The position numbers and the translations under genes are program-made. Shown here one piece after another: positions 10,355 to 21,642 of a stretch of DNA of 64,000 nt. The notes under the pieces are model-generated. The model saw only the letters and a list, made by a program, of their open reading frames with translations, was not told where the DNA came from and searched no databases. Numbering within the stretch: position 1 is the stretch's first letter; every line of letters starts with the position of its first letter. The DNA comes from Chrysophaeum taylorii (lineage: Eukaryota > Sar > Pelagophyceae > Pelagomonadales > Pelagomonadaceae). Location of the stretch: contig JAQMWT010000104.1 of NCBI GenBank assembly GCA_029834535.1, positions 48,269-112,268 of the forward strand, written 5' to 3'.

Positions 10355-11658
10355 ATGAGGCGGAGGCTAATCGAGTACGAGAAAGTGGATGTTAAGACCA
10401 AGCTGCAGCAGGCTGGGACCGAACCAGTCGCCCAGCCCGTGCGACCCCGGTACTTCACCTGGCCTGTCTTGCTATACGGCCCGTTGCTTGCTATACGGCC
10501 GGCCTACCTCGAGGTCCTTCAGGCAAACCTCAATAAGCGCCCCATCCGTCTCCTTAACGACTTCCTCGAGAACGACTTGCCGTCCGCGGTCTACTATAAC
10601 CCCAGCCTCAAGATGGACCCGGTCACCGCGCGCGACGTCCTGGACGCCCTGGAGCAGTTTCAGTGTGTGGCGATGCGCTACAACGCGCGGGGCTAGTCGG
10701 GTGAGCTCCTCCAGTTCATCCAAGACGTCGGCAATCTCAGCGCGGATCGCAGCCGCAACTTCGACGAGAACCTGCCGAGGCTCGTGCGTGTGATCATTGA
10801 GTACATCCACGGCAAACTCGCCGAGAGCGTGACCACGCACAGCATTTCCACGGTCGAGAGCATCGACGTGCAGCATGCTTGCATGGAGAGAATCGAGCGC
10901 GGCGTCGAGCTTCTCTACCTCATCGTCAACCACGACTCCCAGCTCAACGCGACGTGCCATACCCCGGACATCTTCGGACCCGACAACTTGATCGACAGAC
11001 TTTCTCGCTGTAACCTTAGTATCGTCGACCAGGAGATGAGAGCGACGGCGAAGCGAGTCCAGAAGGAGAACGAAAGGGGCGACATGTTGGCCGACGACTC
11101 GCAGCTCGTCATCGCTGGCCAGGGGAGGGGGAGCTTCACTATCCCGAAGTGCTTGCTCCTGGACAAGGCCGCCACGAACGAGAAGAAGAAGGAGAACGTC
11201 ATTGAATTTATTGTGAAGCTTATGAGCCTCGTAAACGAGCTCCCGACCAAAACGCTCTTCGAGACCGAAGAAGCCGACAACAAGATCCCACTCTCACAGA
11301 TGGACCACGCCGCTCTCGTCGCTGATCTGCGCCAATACGAGCACAACTTCGAGCCGCCAGCCTGACTGACGGGGCGCGAGTTGCTTTCGACGCTCCGCCG
11401 TAAGCCGGCCCCCATCTCCGCCGCAATCTCATCCAGGAGACGACAAAGGGTCCCAACGGCAAGGTGTGCGATCTCACACGCAAGGTGGGAAACGGCGACT
11501 TCAAAGGAGTCGTTGGGGACGAAGGCGTCTTCGCCAAGTATGACGAGCCCGGCGATACCGATACTATCCCCACCGACGACGCGATGGAGACCTTGGACTT
11601 GAGTTCTATGAAATTATGGGGGGACTCGAGGGGGAACTGGTTGAAGGATATATACTGA
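10355..11658 (+). pseudogene. unrecognised protein, one nonsense codon and a frame change
   Basis: A 337-codon frame runs from the ATG at 10355 to the TGA at 11363-11365, interrupted only by TAG at 10694-10696. Translation continues sensibly across that TAG (RYNARG * SGELLQFIQDVG). The protein is mostly helical in character, with stretches such as LIDRLSRCNLSIVDQEM. A further frame (11464-11658, ending LKDIY) may be its C-terminus after a frame change near 11370. It ends only 40-100 bases before the inverted repeat at 11681-11762, so it is plausibly an element gene. No similarity to a known family is recognised. Confidence 0.45.
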
Positions 11659-11929
11659 ACTTGTACACTTAAGCTTTTGAGTGACGCTCGTCAAAAACCG
11701 AGTCAGAACTTCAACTATAGGGCATAGTTTCAGACCCAGGGGCCGCACAGAGTGCGCAAGAGCTTAGGCCCTAAATATACCACCGAAATTTGGCTTGCGG
11801 TTTGAGTTTTGAGGCCCTAACGTAACACAAAACGGTCGTTGATGCCACTCCAAACCACATCTCTCTGTCTCTCCTACGTGCGGCCGCAATTAAGTTGGAA
11901 AACGCCCAAATACTAAACCCGCTGTCCGA

Positions 11930-13440
11930 TGTTGTGAATGTGTCGGCCTCTGGCCGCCTCGCGGCGGCTTGCTTCGCGTCGGATGGTCACCAAATTCCGC
12001 GGATGTCCATCGAAAGCTGTTTGGCTCGCGTGTGAGCTTTGTTCGGCGGGTCCTGGCGAGGTTTGTTCGACTTATCACGGCGGTCCGGACGAGAACGAGG
12101 CCTCTCGTCGCACAGTCGCGACCTTCGCGATGTTCATCTTTGGCAATCCCGAACGGCGAGGTAACCGAAGGCGTAACCGCCTTACCCTGATCGCCGACCG
12201 CATGGTTGCGATGGAGGACGGTGCCTCATGAATCCTGAGCCTTGCGAGGGCATCCGCCCTCCCGGCGTAGGTTGGCACCTATTCGTCTCCCGGGCGGGCC
12301 GGTTGGCAGCCGGAACGTTCGCAGTGGGACGGGGTATGGCCGGGGGGCGCAGACGGAAGGTTATCGACGAGTTGTTTGTCAGTCACATCGCGGTCTCCTC
12401 GTCGCATGGCGACAAGCTTGATGATCACTCTCCGCCGTCCCACCTTTCGGCGCCCCTCGTCTACAGGCCCGTGATTCCGGACTGGCTCCTGTCGGTCCGG
12501 CCTGGCTCCAATGCTCGGGAGAGGTCTGAAGTTAAGTTAGTTAGTTAACCGCCAGCCATTCGATCAGTTCGCGGCCATGCTCGACGATCGCAAGTTCAGG
12601 CGGCGGTCCCGCTTGCATAGGCAGTTGTTCGACTATGTTCTCTCTCGCGTGAAAAGCGAACTCCGCAAGAGCGAGAGTGCAGCCATTCGCTCCAGTGGAT
12701 CGGCCATTTCCCCGAAGTGGGAACTCGCTATCACTCTCCGGATGCTCGCTGGTGGCGATCCATCCGGCGTCGCGGACATGGCAATGTCTCCGACGTCACG
12801 GTCTGGCTGATTGTTGCCGAAACGGTGAGAGCGATCAACCGTCAGTTCCCTTTCGACAAGTTCGACCTAATGAACTCTGAGCGTCTTGAACAGCTCGAGA
12901 CGGAGTTCGCATAAAGCGGAGCGGAAACGTCGTCCGTGGCTGCGTAGGCGCCGTCGACGGGATGGCGGTTTGCATCCGCAAACCGCGGTCGCGAGAGTGC
13001 GGCGGCAAACCGTGGCACCACTAAAACCGCAAGGGCTTCTACGCCGTCAACCTTCAGGTCGTCTGCGATGCGAAGAAGAAGATTCTCTTCGGCAGTATCC
13101 GGTGCCCGGGGAGTACCCACGACTCCACCGCTTTCGACGTGAGCTAGCTCGGCATGGAGCTCGACGCTGGGCGGATGTTGCAACCGTACTGGATTGCCGG
13201 GGACGCCGCCTACCGCGCCAGTGAGCTCATGGTCGTTGGCCAGGGCGTAACCTAGACACCTGGAAAGATAGTTTCAACTTCTGGTATTCCAACTCTCATA
13301 TCACCATCGAGTGTGCCTTTGGCATTCTGACGGTGTAGTGGGGGGTCCTCTGGCGGCCGCTTAACTTTTCGTTGTCTTTGACCGCGCAGGTCGTCTTCGC
13401 GTGCAGAATCCTGCACAGTTTATGCATTGATGCGTGCCTC
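11930..13440 (+). pseudogene. PIF/Harbinger transposase (DDE_Tnp_4 type), broken
   Basis: Pieces in order: FAMFIFGNPERRGNRR (about 12130), then after the SINE SPKWELAITLRMLAGGDPSG (about 12710), VTVWLIVAETVRAINRQFP (about 12800), GCVGAVDGMAVCIRKP (about 12945; the Asp of VDGM is the first catalytic residue), GFYAVNLQVVCDAKKKILF (about 13030), PGSTHDSTAFD (about 13110; second Asp) and IECAFGIL (about 13310; third acidic residue, Glu). All three acidic residues can be read, but the frame changes repeatedly (near 12790, 12915, 13020, 13250 and 13335) and stops intervene. A normal protein of this type is 350-450 residues. Confidence 0.85.
12182..12545 (+). mobile_element. SINE-like repeat, copy 4
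   Basis: Full-length unit of 364 bp with a GTTAGTTAGT tail on the right. It is flanked by an 8-bp direct repeat TAACCGCC (12174-12181 and 12546-12553). It interrupts the PIF/Harbinger transposase remnant. Sense orientation is plus. Confidence 0.87.
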
Positions 13441-13464
13441 GACAGCAGACATGTGAAGTATATG

Positions 13465-14000
13465 TAGAGAACAGGAAAATCACTGTGCCTCTGGTAGAGA
13501 ATGATGGCGGTGGTAGTACTCCCCTCTAACGTCCTGTCTCTAACGACACAAAGAGCAGCACGGTGATCGACACAGCGATTTTTGGGTATTTTGGGTGTGT
13601 GAGTGTGAAGAGTAACCCTAGATAGAAATTTCCCATCTCTACGCCCTCGCAGATTGAACTCGGGGAGAGTAAAATCTGGAACAAACAAAAGAAATGTCTG
13701 GCCAATGACAAAGAGAAGTTGAGTTCGGAGGAGGCGTGTGGTGAGAGGTGAGCAAATTGCACGAGGGAGGTATAGAGAGCGGAGTAGCACGTGAACTTTG
13801 GTGAGGAACGGACAATGCGCAAAGAAGAAAGCGGAACAATTTAAAAGGGGTGACAAAGTGCGAAGAAGAACGTCAGGATAGGAGACGAACAAATAGGAAA
13901 ACGGAAAATATCGATTGCAAAGGGGAAGGAGATGTGAACTAGGATGCTAGATGGGTGAAGTGTAGAGGTCAGATCATCATCTTGTCCAGTGACGAAGGCT
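13465..14000 (-). mobile_element. fragment of second copia-like family (LTR plus 3' tail)
   Basis: 13465-13641 is an LTR of 177 bp with TAGAGA/TCTCTA-type ends, and the next 360 bp are its internal 3' tail. Both are clearly similar to 52361-52920. The similarity stops near 14000, where unrelated sequence begins. The LTR shares ends and the AACCCTA motif with the main copia family but little else, so it is a related but separate family. Confidence 0.75.
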
Positions 14001-14617
14001 AATTCTTATGACAACATTAAAAATTAAAGCATGCTTTAGGGTAGTTGTTTGTTTCGTACGTCTTTAAAAGAGTCTCTTATGACTGAACTAAAGGTTAAGG
14101 TCGGGGTAAGGGTCGAGTCCCCACATTTTTAGACGTTGGAGCCGTCGTAGCTACGTAGAGACTCGTACGACGGGACCGTGCTCCCGCTCTTGGCCTCTCA
14201 TGATGCCGCGGCCGCGATCTTTTACCCTGGGGAGATGTACGTGATAGCTCTCGCCGGAAAAGAAGTCTCGTAGCAAAGGACTTCGGCGACGGCCGATCTA
14301 CGCGCGTTGATTGCTGTTGCTTTTGGGCGACAACGCGCTCTAGTCCTCCAGGCTGGCAACGTCACCATCAATAATCCAACTGTGCAGCGTGACGGAGCGG
14401 GTCTTTGGGCCAAGCGGCGAGAGTTTAAGGCGAACATAACAGCGTTTGGTTTCCTTTCTGGAACAAACAACTGGGCCCCGGCGAACAGCTCCCATCGGGG
14501 AAGCAGCTCGAGGATCATCAAGTAGAGCATAACTCCAGCTCACAAGATAACAGTCCTCTTCCCACCACGCCCTCCCATTTTCGGTTCATACTACCCCAAC
14601 TCCAGCCCTCCTGCAAA
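14001..14617. other. non-coding stretch
   Basis: No gene is supported here. AT-richer sequence up to about 14100 gives way to GC-richer sequence. A minus frame at 14222-14530 has no recognisable content. Confidence 0.4.
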
Positions 14618-15703
14618 GTGCATCTACCTCCGACACACCACACCGCCATCGTGATAGACGACGACGACGACGAATATTCGAGCGCGGCTGGCACGGAACG
14701 CCCCCTAGTCCAAGCAGGTCTCGATGATAAGGTAATCAAGGAGCAGGCCGACAGCAACTTCATCTCCTGCCAAGACAAGGAGGTCGTACTACTTGGCGAT
14801 CGTCCGAGCATGGACAACGCCGCGGACGAGCTGAGGGCCGCCATCTGTGGCGGTGTCAGGTCGCCCCGAGTCTCGGCTGCAGTCGTGGCGGCGGCTCGTA
14901 AGATTGATGGTGCCATTTGCGACAAGGTGCCGAAAGTCTTCTTCGACTCCGGGCTGGTGACGCGCCGGGGACCCTCTTGGGCGTGCCGCCTCACCTCGGT
15001 GCCATTCCAAGTGTACAAGCAGGACCGCTCGAAGATTGTCTACGAGTACAAGGGCGCTGCAGCGCGAGACCAAATGGCCGCCGCCTCCGTCCATCCAAGT
15101 ACGACGTCTGCATGTCAAGGCGCCGTGTCGCCTTTGTGAACTTCGAGGACGGCGAGCCTAAGAGGGTCTGCGAGGACTTCGGCCTAGCCTGCTGCCCATG
15201 CGCAAATCCCGAGTGCTTCGGCACGAATGGTGCGTGGCACACGGCGCCGGTCAAAAGTAAGGACTGGCTTTTCCACACGTCCGCACCCAAGACCTCGTCC
15301 AACCTAAGTGCCCAGCCCGTCCTCGCTATTTCCTCGGAAGCAGTTATCACAGAAGGACAAGACCACCAACAGTCTCAAGGTGGCCAAGGAGACCCAGCAG
15401 CGGCGCGCTGTCGCCGCCGAGCGCGAGCGAAACTTGGCCCACGCCGAGGCTCTCGATGCCGAGACGGGGTTGGCCATGAGGCGGGGCGTCTTGAGACCGA
15501 GCGAAAGTACCATGACGAGGTTACACGTCGGGAGGAGCGACTCTGGGTCCGGAACGAGCGCCAAGTTGCCGCGAGGGAGAAGCAGTACGACCGCGGTGCT
15601 GCGAAGTTGCAGCAGTCCATCGGCGAGCTCAACGCGACCAAGGCCCAGTCAAAGGAGGCGGTAGGACTGGCTGCGGTGGCGGCCAAGGTGCGAACGAGGA
15701 GGC
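14618..15703 (+). pseudogene. coiled-coil protein, first part, cut by the outer copia
   Basis: Frames that take over from each other give VIDDDDDEYSS and KVPKVFFDSGL (to about 15090). They continue with a cysteine-containing part, LACCPCANPECFGTNGAWH (about 15185-15240), and then a long charged helical stretch with QQRRAVAAERERNLAHAEAL and ERKYHDEVTRREERLWVR (15380-15690). At least three frame changes are needed, so it is decayed or has introns I cannot define. The outer copia LTR starts at 15704, and a helical stretch of the same character resumes at 34902. Function unknown. Confidence 0.45.
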
Positions 15704-15899
15704 TAGAGAACAGTAATTTCGACTGTGTTACCCTTCAGCAGAGCGATGGGTAGTGGTAGTCTGCCCTCGAATCTGTCTCCTAGAACGAGGAAAGCCGGTG
15801 TGAATAACACAGCGTTTTCTTAAATCAAAAAGTGCTAAAGTTAAGGGAACTAACCCTAGGATAGGGGATACTAACCCTAATTCAAATATTCTATCTCTA
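15704..15899 (-). repeat. outer copia 3' LTR
   Basis: Ends TAGAGAACAG and ATCTCTA, giving the 6-bp inverted ends TAGAGA/TCTCTA; 196 bp. It is alignable throughout with the 5' LTR at 34676-34901, apart from an extra repeat in that copy, and with the inner LTRs. Confidence 0.9.
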
Positions 15900-16020
15900 C
15901 GCCCTCACAGATTGAACTCGGTGAGCGAAATCTGGATCAAACTAAGCAGGAAGCGACTTGCCATCGACCAGAACATAGAGTGTGTTCTGGACGGAGTCGT
16001 ACGGTGGAAGAGTAGCAGAA

Positions 16021-19000
16021 AGAGTAACTTGATGGGATGGTGGTGAAGACGATGTAGAGTAAACACCGTAGCGTTTTTGAACTTGTGGAATAAATTGCGT
16101 GGAAGAAGCTTGGGAAAGTGATCAGCGACCTGGTAGTGAGTAGGACACCAGAGAGGACGAATGACCGAGTTGGCCTGGTAGTCACGAATGCGAAATTCTC
16201 GTAAGTTGATATGACGAGAGGGAGCACTGACTTTAGGGTGATTAGCGACATGTAATGCGCTAGCGTTATCAATAAGCAGGGGAATAGCGTGAGCTTGATC
16301 ACGTGAAAACAAATAAGGGTGAGAGGAGAAGAGTTTGTGGAACCACTGACATTCATCGGCGGCTGCGCTGGCGGCGATGAGTTCGGCTTCCATGGTGCTT
16401 TTGGCAGTAAGAGTTTGGCGTTTGCTAGACCAGAATACGAGACTGCCAAAGACGAAAATACATGCACCAGAATGAGATCTTAAGCGAGGGTCAGAACGGT
16501 CAGCGAAACTGGCATCAGTAAAACAAATAATGGGCGAACGAAGATGATGCAGTTCAGAATATGTGCTGATCAGATGCTGAATAAAGGGCGTAATAGAGGG
16601 GCTGTCGGATGAATAGTCGAGAGATTCATCCAGAGTACCCTTCAAATAGCGAAGTAAAAGAAAACATATAAGTGCAGAAGGTGGGTCTGCTCAGGGTTGT
16701 GCATACCCTTGCAGCATTTGTTGCACAAAGTAGTAATATCTGGGCGACATGTGACAGACATGTAAATACTAATGCCACAGTAGTGAGGAAAATTTTTCGC
16801 GTAATATTTCCAAAGTAGGAGCCAAGTCTGAGAGAAGCTTAGAATGAGCTTTCTGAGTGAGAATGTCCGAGTAGGGGACGTCCATAGTATGGAGGTTGAG
16901 TTTATGCTCGGCGAGCATCTTGTTTATCTTTGCGGCTACATTCATAGTGAGGTGACCAGCGGGGACATTGTAGTGTACATCGATACCAAGGAAGGATCTG
17001 ATGTTATCGTGCCAAGTACCTTTGCCATATTCCTTCTCCAGAGCGGTGCGAAGAGATGTAATTTTGGCAGTGTTGGTACCAGTGATCAATAGGTCATCGA
17101 CTGAGACGGATAGGAGAGCCCATCTGTTGATAGATCGATCCCAACTGATATAGAGGCAAGTGTCGACTTGTGAGCGTTCGAACTCATGTTGTCGAAGAAA
17201 CGAGTCGAGCTTAATGTTCCACAACAAAGCTGACTGTTTGAGGCCATAGAGAGCCTTGACGAGTTGGAGAGCGAGCTTGGACTCTGGATGCTTCTTCTGT
17301 ATCTGCTGGATAAGGTTTTGCGAGACACACGTATTCCTCGATGTAAGTCAATCCATACCGGGCGATCGAGTGCTGATTGGATGAATGCCTGGGGAATGTC
17401 CGCTTGCTCGACCGGGAGCTTGTGCTTCACAGCGATGGCGAGCAATAACCGGTTGGTGGCGAGCATTGCGGTTGGTGAGGATGTGGCATAAAAGTCAATG
17501 CCTACACGTGCCAAGAAACCTCGGGCAACTAGACGAGCTTTATAGCGGTCTGGGGTGCCGTCAGCAAAATACTTGATCTTCAGCACGAGTTTCGTCGAGA
17601 TAGACGAACGGTCTGGCGGTAAAGGCTCAAGCTCAAAGACGCCGTTGGAGCACAAGCCTTCAATTTCCTTGCGAATCGAGGCGACATGCTTGAGCTTATC
17701 TTCTTCACCGGGTCCTTTGAGTTCGACAATCTTCTCAGGCTCATAGACAATATTTTCAGCAGTCACGAGTTGTAACACGACATGGTCGATGTGCTGCAAG
17801 TCATAGTCCATGACTTCTTGAAGAATGTCTTGGTTCGGATCACTTTGACTTAGAAAGAGGTGTCCGAGTTCGCCAGAATCATGCATGAAGGCATGTCTGT
17901 GACGAGAAGCTAAGTGGTAGTGCTGATGCGCTGAGATGTCCCATAAAAGAGAGGAGCTCATACAACAGAATTCTTGGTTCCATTGACGCGCATAGTACTC
18001 TGCCGGTGACAGTTCGTCGTGGCACACATAGTTCTCGAGAACAGAATTGTCGTTGTCCAGGTGGTCGACCAATACAGATGAGCGGTACGGCTTCCTTGGA
18101 AAGTCAACGTACAAGAGTTCTGCGTCGGTTTCTCTCTGCAGATCCAGTGCAGTGCCGCCCATGATACCATAGTCGTGTGTCGTATTTGCTAGGAGACTTC
18201 CTTTCGGGACATCATTTGGCGGCTTAGCGTCCCTTCTAATGTTGAGATCAGATGCGATGCTGACGGCATGGCCCTGGTGCAGAGCGCTGACACTGATGAG
18301 GAACATCAATGTGCTGGACATGTTGGCTGTGGCGCGAGCCGTGGATTGCTCCTGCTGGTATTTCCAGTTGCGACCATACTCTGAAGCGATAATGCGTATG
18401 GTGGAGAGTTTTCCATCGTCGACACGTTTCACGATATAGAGTTTGTCCTTGGGAATGCGGAATCCGCGCTCGTCCTTGAGATCTGCCTTTAGTTTGTCAC
18501 TCTGGTTGCTATGCACGAGAACTGGGGTAAAACCTGAATCGTCGAGAACAACCTCTAGGCGATCCTTTCGTTTGGGCATCGGAATGCTACCATCCGGCGG
18601 AGGTGGCCGGGTTCAGGTGTCTCGTCGCTGACGGGACTTGGATCAGCAGCGGTGGTTGGATCCGGTTCTTTGTGCTCGTCGTCATCGTCGGGTTTGTCAT
18701 CCTGGTCGTCATCATGAATCTCGCCCTCATTTTGCGATTCCTGTCTAGCTTCCGGCATTTGCTGTTCGCTAATAGCTGGGAGCGGGTCCTCTTGCCGTGC
18801 CTCTGCTGGGATCTGCGTGAGTGCTTTGATCCGTTCGATCTCCTTGTTGCGGTTGACTGGCATGTCTGCATCAACGTGGAAGTCGTTAGAGGTGACGATT
18901 TTTCCATATCGCCCCTGATGTACAAGCAGGATAGAGCTATGAACATCACGGATAAATCGGTCCGTGCCGGGGAGGTTCGGGACGTAATTGTTGCTATTAA

Positions 19001-21265
19001 GATAGGAGGCGGAGACGCTGGAGGGTTCCAGCTTGTGACTTTGAGGATAGACAAAGGTGACAGGTTCGCCAAAGGGAAGGAGCTTCAAGAGCGGTGCCAT
19101 GGGTGACATGATGCGCCGGGGGACGGTGCAAGGCATGTTGGTGCGCGAGGGCAGTCCATGAGAGCGCTGGTTGTCGGCTTGGATCTTATGCAGCAGAGCA
19201 AATGGGTGATAATACTCGGCGGCAATGGGCTTTCCTTCGATGCGGACACTGCGCAGGTTGAGGAGGCGAACTACAGTGCCTCGGGTGTTTTCCTTAATGA
19301 TGTTTTCCGCGAAGTTCCGCTGGTGTAGGTGGCGACCAATGATTTGAAACTGGATACCGAGTTGCACCTTGAGCGGGTGGAATGCTTCGGAGCGGAAGGT
19401 GGAAAATGCATCGGACGAGATGATTTTCACATTTACATCGAATTCGACCTTAATCACATTGACCACGTAGAGGATGCCAGCCAGAACGTCCTGCGCGTCT
19501 AGTTTCCTCAGGAAGTATACCCATTTGTGTGCTGAGATAATACACACAAAATGCATGATGTAACGAAAGCCACCATAGCATTTGGTAATGCTCGGGTATG
19601 ATACATCCATATGGAGATGTTGGCCAGGAGCATAGGCTAGTTCATCCTGTGACCAGGAAGTGTTCTTGTGACTAAAGCTGACATGCGATTGACAGCGCTT
19701 GCATTCGCTGCAGTCTTGCAGATACCGATCATCACCTGGGCGGAGATTCGTTACATTAGCGGCAATCGTGCGGCGAAGAATCTCTGGTTGCTGGTGGTGT
19801 ATGCGGTGCCAGCGAGTGACCAAAAGCACTCTTTTGGCGTGCTGAATGGTGCCGGGCTTGTGCAAGGGGGGCAGAGCGGCAGTCGAAGCGCTGGGGGGGC
19901 TGGGTCGCTTGTCAACTCGGACTTTAGCAACGGTTGCCTCGGCAAGGAGCGTCTCGAGGTTTTTCGATTTGCTTGGCTTGCGGATCGCATCATGGTGAGC
20001 ATCTGCTACGGCATTGAAGAGGGAGGTGAGGTTGAGGTCCTCCTCTGCTAAGAGACGGCTGGAGATGTTCAGGAAGAATTCTGCAACCTGGTTGATGTCT
20101 CCGGGGCTGGGGATGCCATTGCGTATTGTTGCCCATTCGATGTGAAAGTTCACGTGGTGGTGCGATTCGTGGAGTGCGAGGACAGCGCTGTACTTTGCCT
20201 GCAGCATGTTGTGCGGGACGGCGTTGGCCAGTGCCTTAAACGCGAAGTACGGCGGGTGCTGTTGGAACAGGCGGAGCAGTTCCGGGTCCGAGTGGTGTCC
20301 AAACTTTGCGATTTCGTTGAGAGTCGCATAGCGGATGTGGTCTGGAGAGATCAGCAGCAAGGCGTTGGAGTAGCTCGTGTTGGTTGGGTACGAGCCAGTG
20401 ACCGAGTAGCACTTGGTGCTTTTCTGAAGCGTGTCTCCGATGTGGCCGACATAGTCCGCGTAAGTGGGACGTGCTATGGACATTATAAGTCCCTTGGGGT
20501 CGTCGAGAGTAATACGCCCTCGTGAGTCTATCGCGGCAAAGTCAGGATGCGAGCGATTCACGTAGTGAACCCAAGTGGAGGGGCGCGAGCAGCTGTGAGA
20601 GGCTGCCAAGGAGGTGGTGTAGGCGACGACCAGAACGGCGGTGCCCTTGGGAACATCAAGGGAAAAGGCGTGCTTTGGGGAGATGACTGCGGATTGGTGG
20701 GAACAGTCCAATATCCGAGGGGGGCTGGAATGTAGGGTGAGTGAGGCGCGCGGGAAGTAGCCACATGCGACGGTAGTAGCGACAGTGCCGGTGATGGCTC
20801 CATCCAAATGATAAGACATTGAGACTCTGAGGCATGAAACAGCGGAGAGTGTTCCAAGCGGCGAGAGTTGGATGTTACGACAGGCGGTTGTGCAGCAATG
20901 CGAAAACCGGGAGATGGGAGATGTTGGTCATGGTAGAGTAGGGCAGCAATGCGAAAACCAGGAGATGGGAGATGTTGGTCATGGTAGAGTAGGGAATGCC
21001 ATCGGCGTCTAGACCTAGATGCGTGAAGGGCCTGGTGAAGCGCGCAAGCATTTAACAGACGCGTGCATTTTCGGAAATCGAGAGTTTAGAGGCGTTGGCG
21101 GGTTTGTAGGAAAAGGTGGCCTTGTGCTGGTAATAAGCCAAGGTGGAGCGGGTCACGGTGCCACGAAGGGCGGGTTTGGCGATCCAGAGATCGTCGGGGA
21201 TAGTGGGACTGGGGTCCAGGAGGGGAACCATGCTCGGAGGAGATGTTAACCAAGGAGAAGAGGTT
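16021..21265 (-). pseudogene. outer copia pol: methyltransferase end, integrase, reverse transcriptase, RNase H
   Basis: Read on the minus strand. After the end of the methyltransferase-like domain comes a long ORF (20819-18555) with the integrase zinc region (WHRIHHQQPE and CSECKRCQ, about 19850-19690), the core (LHMDVSYPS; KIISSDAFSTFRS; NFAENIIKENTRG) and the linker. The ORF 18579-17086 carries the linker and reverse transcriptase (DIPQAFIQSALDRPVWID). 17227-16769 has the active-site VDDLLITG, and 16645-15905 has RNase H (CFTDASFADRSDPRLRS; TMEAELIAASAAADE). Frame changes near 18590, 17090, 16700 and beyond 20819 break the polyprotein. The integrase portion is intact here where the inner copy has a 4-bp loss. 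Confidence 0.88.
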
Positions 21266-21271
21266 GTAATC

Positions 21272-21636
21272 TGTCCCTTACCCTGATCGCCGACTGCGGT
21301 TGCGATGGAGGACGGTGCCTCATGAATCATGAGCCTTGCGAGGGCATCCGCCCTCCCGGCGTAGGTTGGCACCTATTCGCCTCCCGGGCGGGCCGGTTGG
21401 CAGCCGGAACGTTCGCAGTGGGACGGGGTATGGCCGGGGGGCGAAGACGGAAGGTTATAGACGAGTTTGTCAGTCACATCGCGGTCTCCTCGTCGCATGG
21501 CGACAAGCTTGATGGTCACTCTCCGCCGACCGACCTTTCGGCGCTCCTCGTCTACAGGCCCGTGATTCCGGACTGGCTCCTGTCGGTCCGGCCTGGCTCC
21601 CATGCTCGGGGAGGTCGGAAGTTAGTTAGTTAGTTA
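21272..21636 (+). mobile_element. SINE-like repeat, copy 5, inside the outer copia methyltransferase region
   Basis: 365-bp unit ending GTTAGTTAGTTA, flanked by the 6-bp direct repeat GTAATC (21266-21271 and 21637-21642). Comparison with the inner copia at 26525-26540 shows the empty site: copia sequence is continuous once the insert and one GTAATC are removed. Confidence 0.92.
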
Positions 21637-21642
21637 GTAATC

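Larger units (their letters stand above)
6069..11762. mobile_element. putative large DNA transposon with inverted ends, heavily decayed
   Basis: 6069-6158 and 11681-11762 are imperfect inverted repeats. The shared core is CCCCTGGGTCTGAAA, then GAAGTTCTGA and CTCGGTT..CGACGAG, with the left copy carrying an extra 10-bp repeat. A third copy of the core lies at about 9342-9385 in the left-end orientation, so either one element of 5.7 kb or a nested shorter one (9.34-11.76 kb) is possible. The interior holds a pogo insertion and ORFs I cannot assign. No convincing target-site duplication was found. Confidence 0.45.
11767..13460 (+). mobile_element. PIF/Harbinger DNA transposon remnant
   Basis: Identified by its transposase (11930-13440). 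A possible left end is GGCCCTAAATATACC at 11767, preceded by TTA, which would suit a Harbinger terminus and its 3-bp target. The right end is missing: the sequence is cut by the LTR fragment starting at 13465. A SINE copy (12182-12545) is inserted in the first part. Confidence 0.6.

Noticed and set aside
13296-13892. Minus ORF of 198 codons
   Set aside because: Spans an LTR and the tail of the second copia-like family; it also covers the end of the PIF/Harbinger remnant, so it is not one gene.
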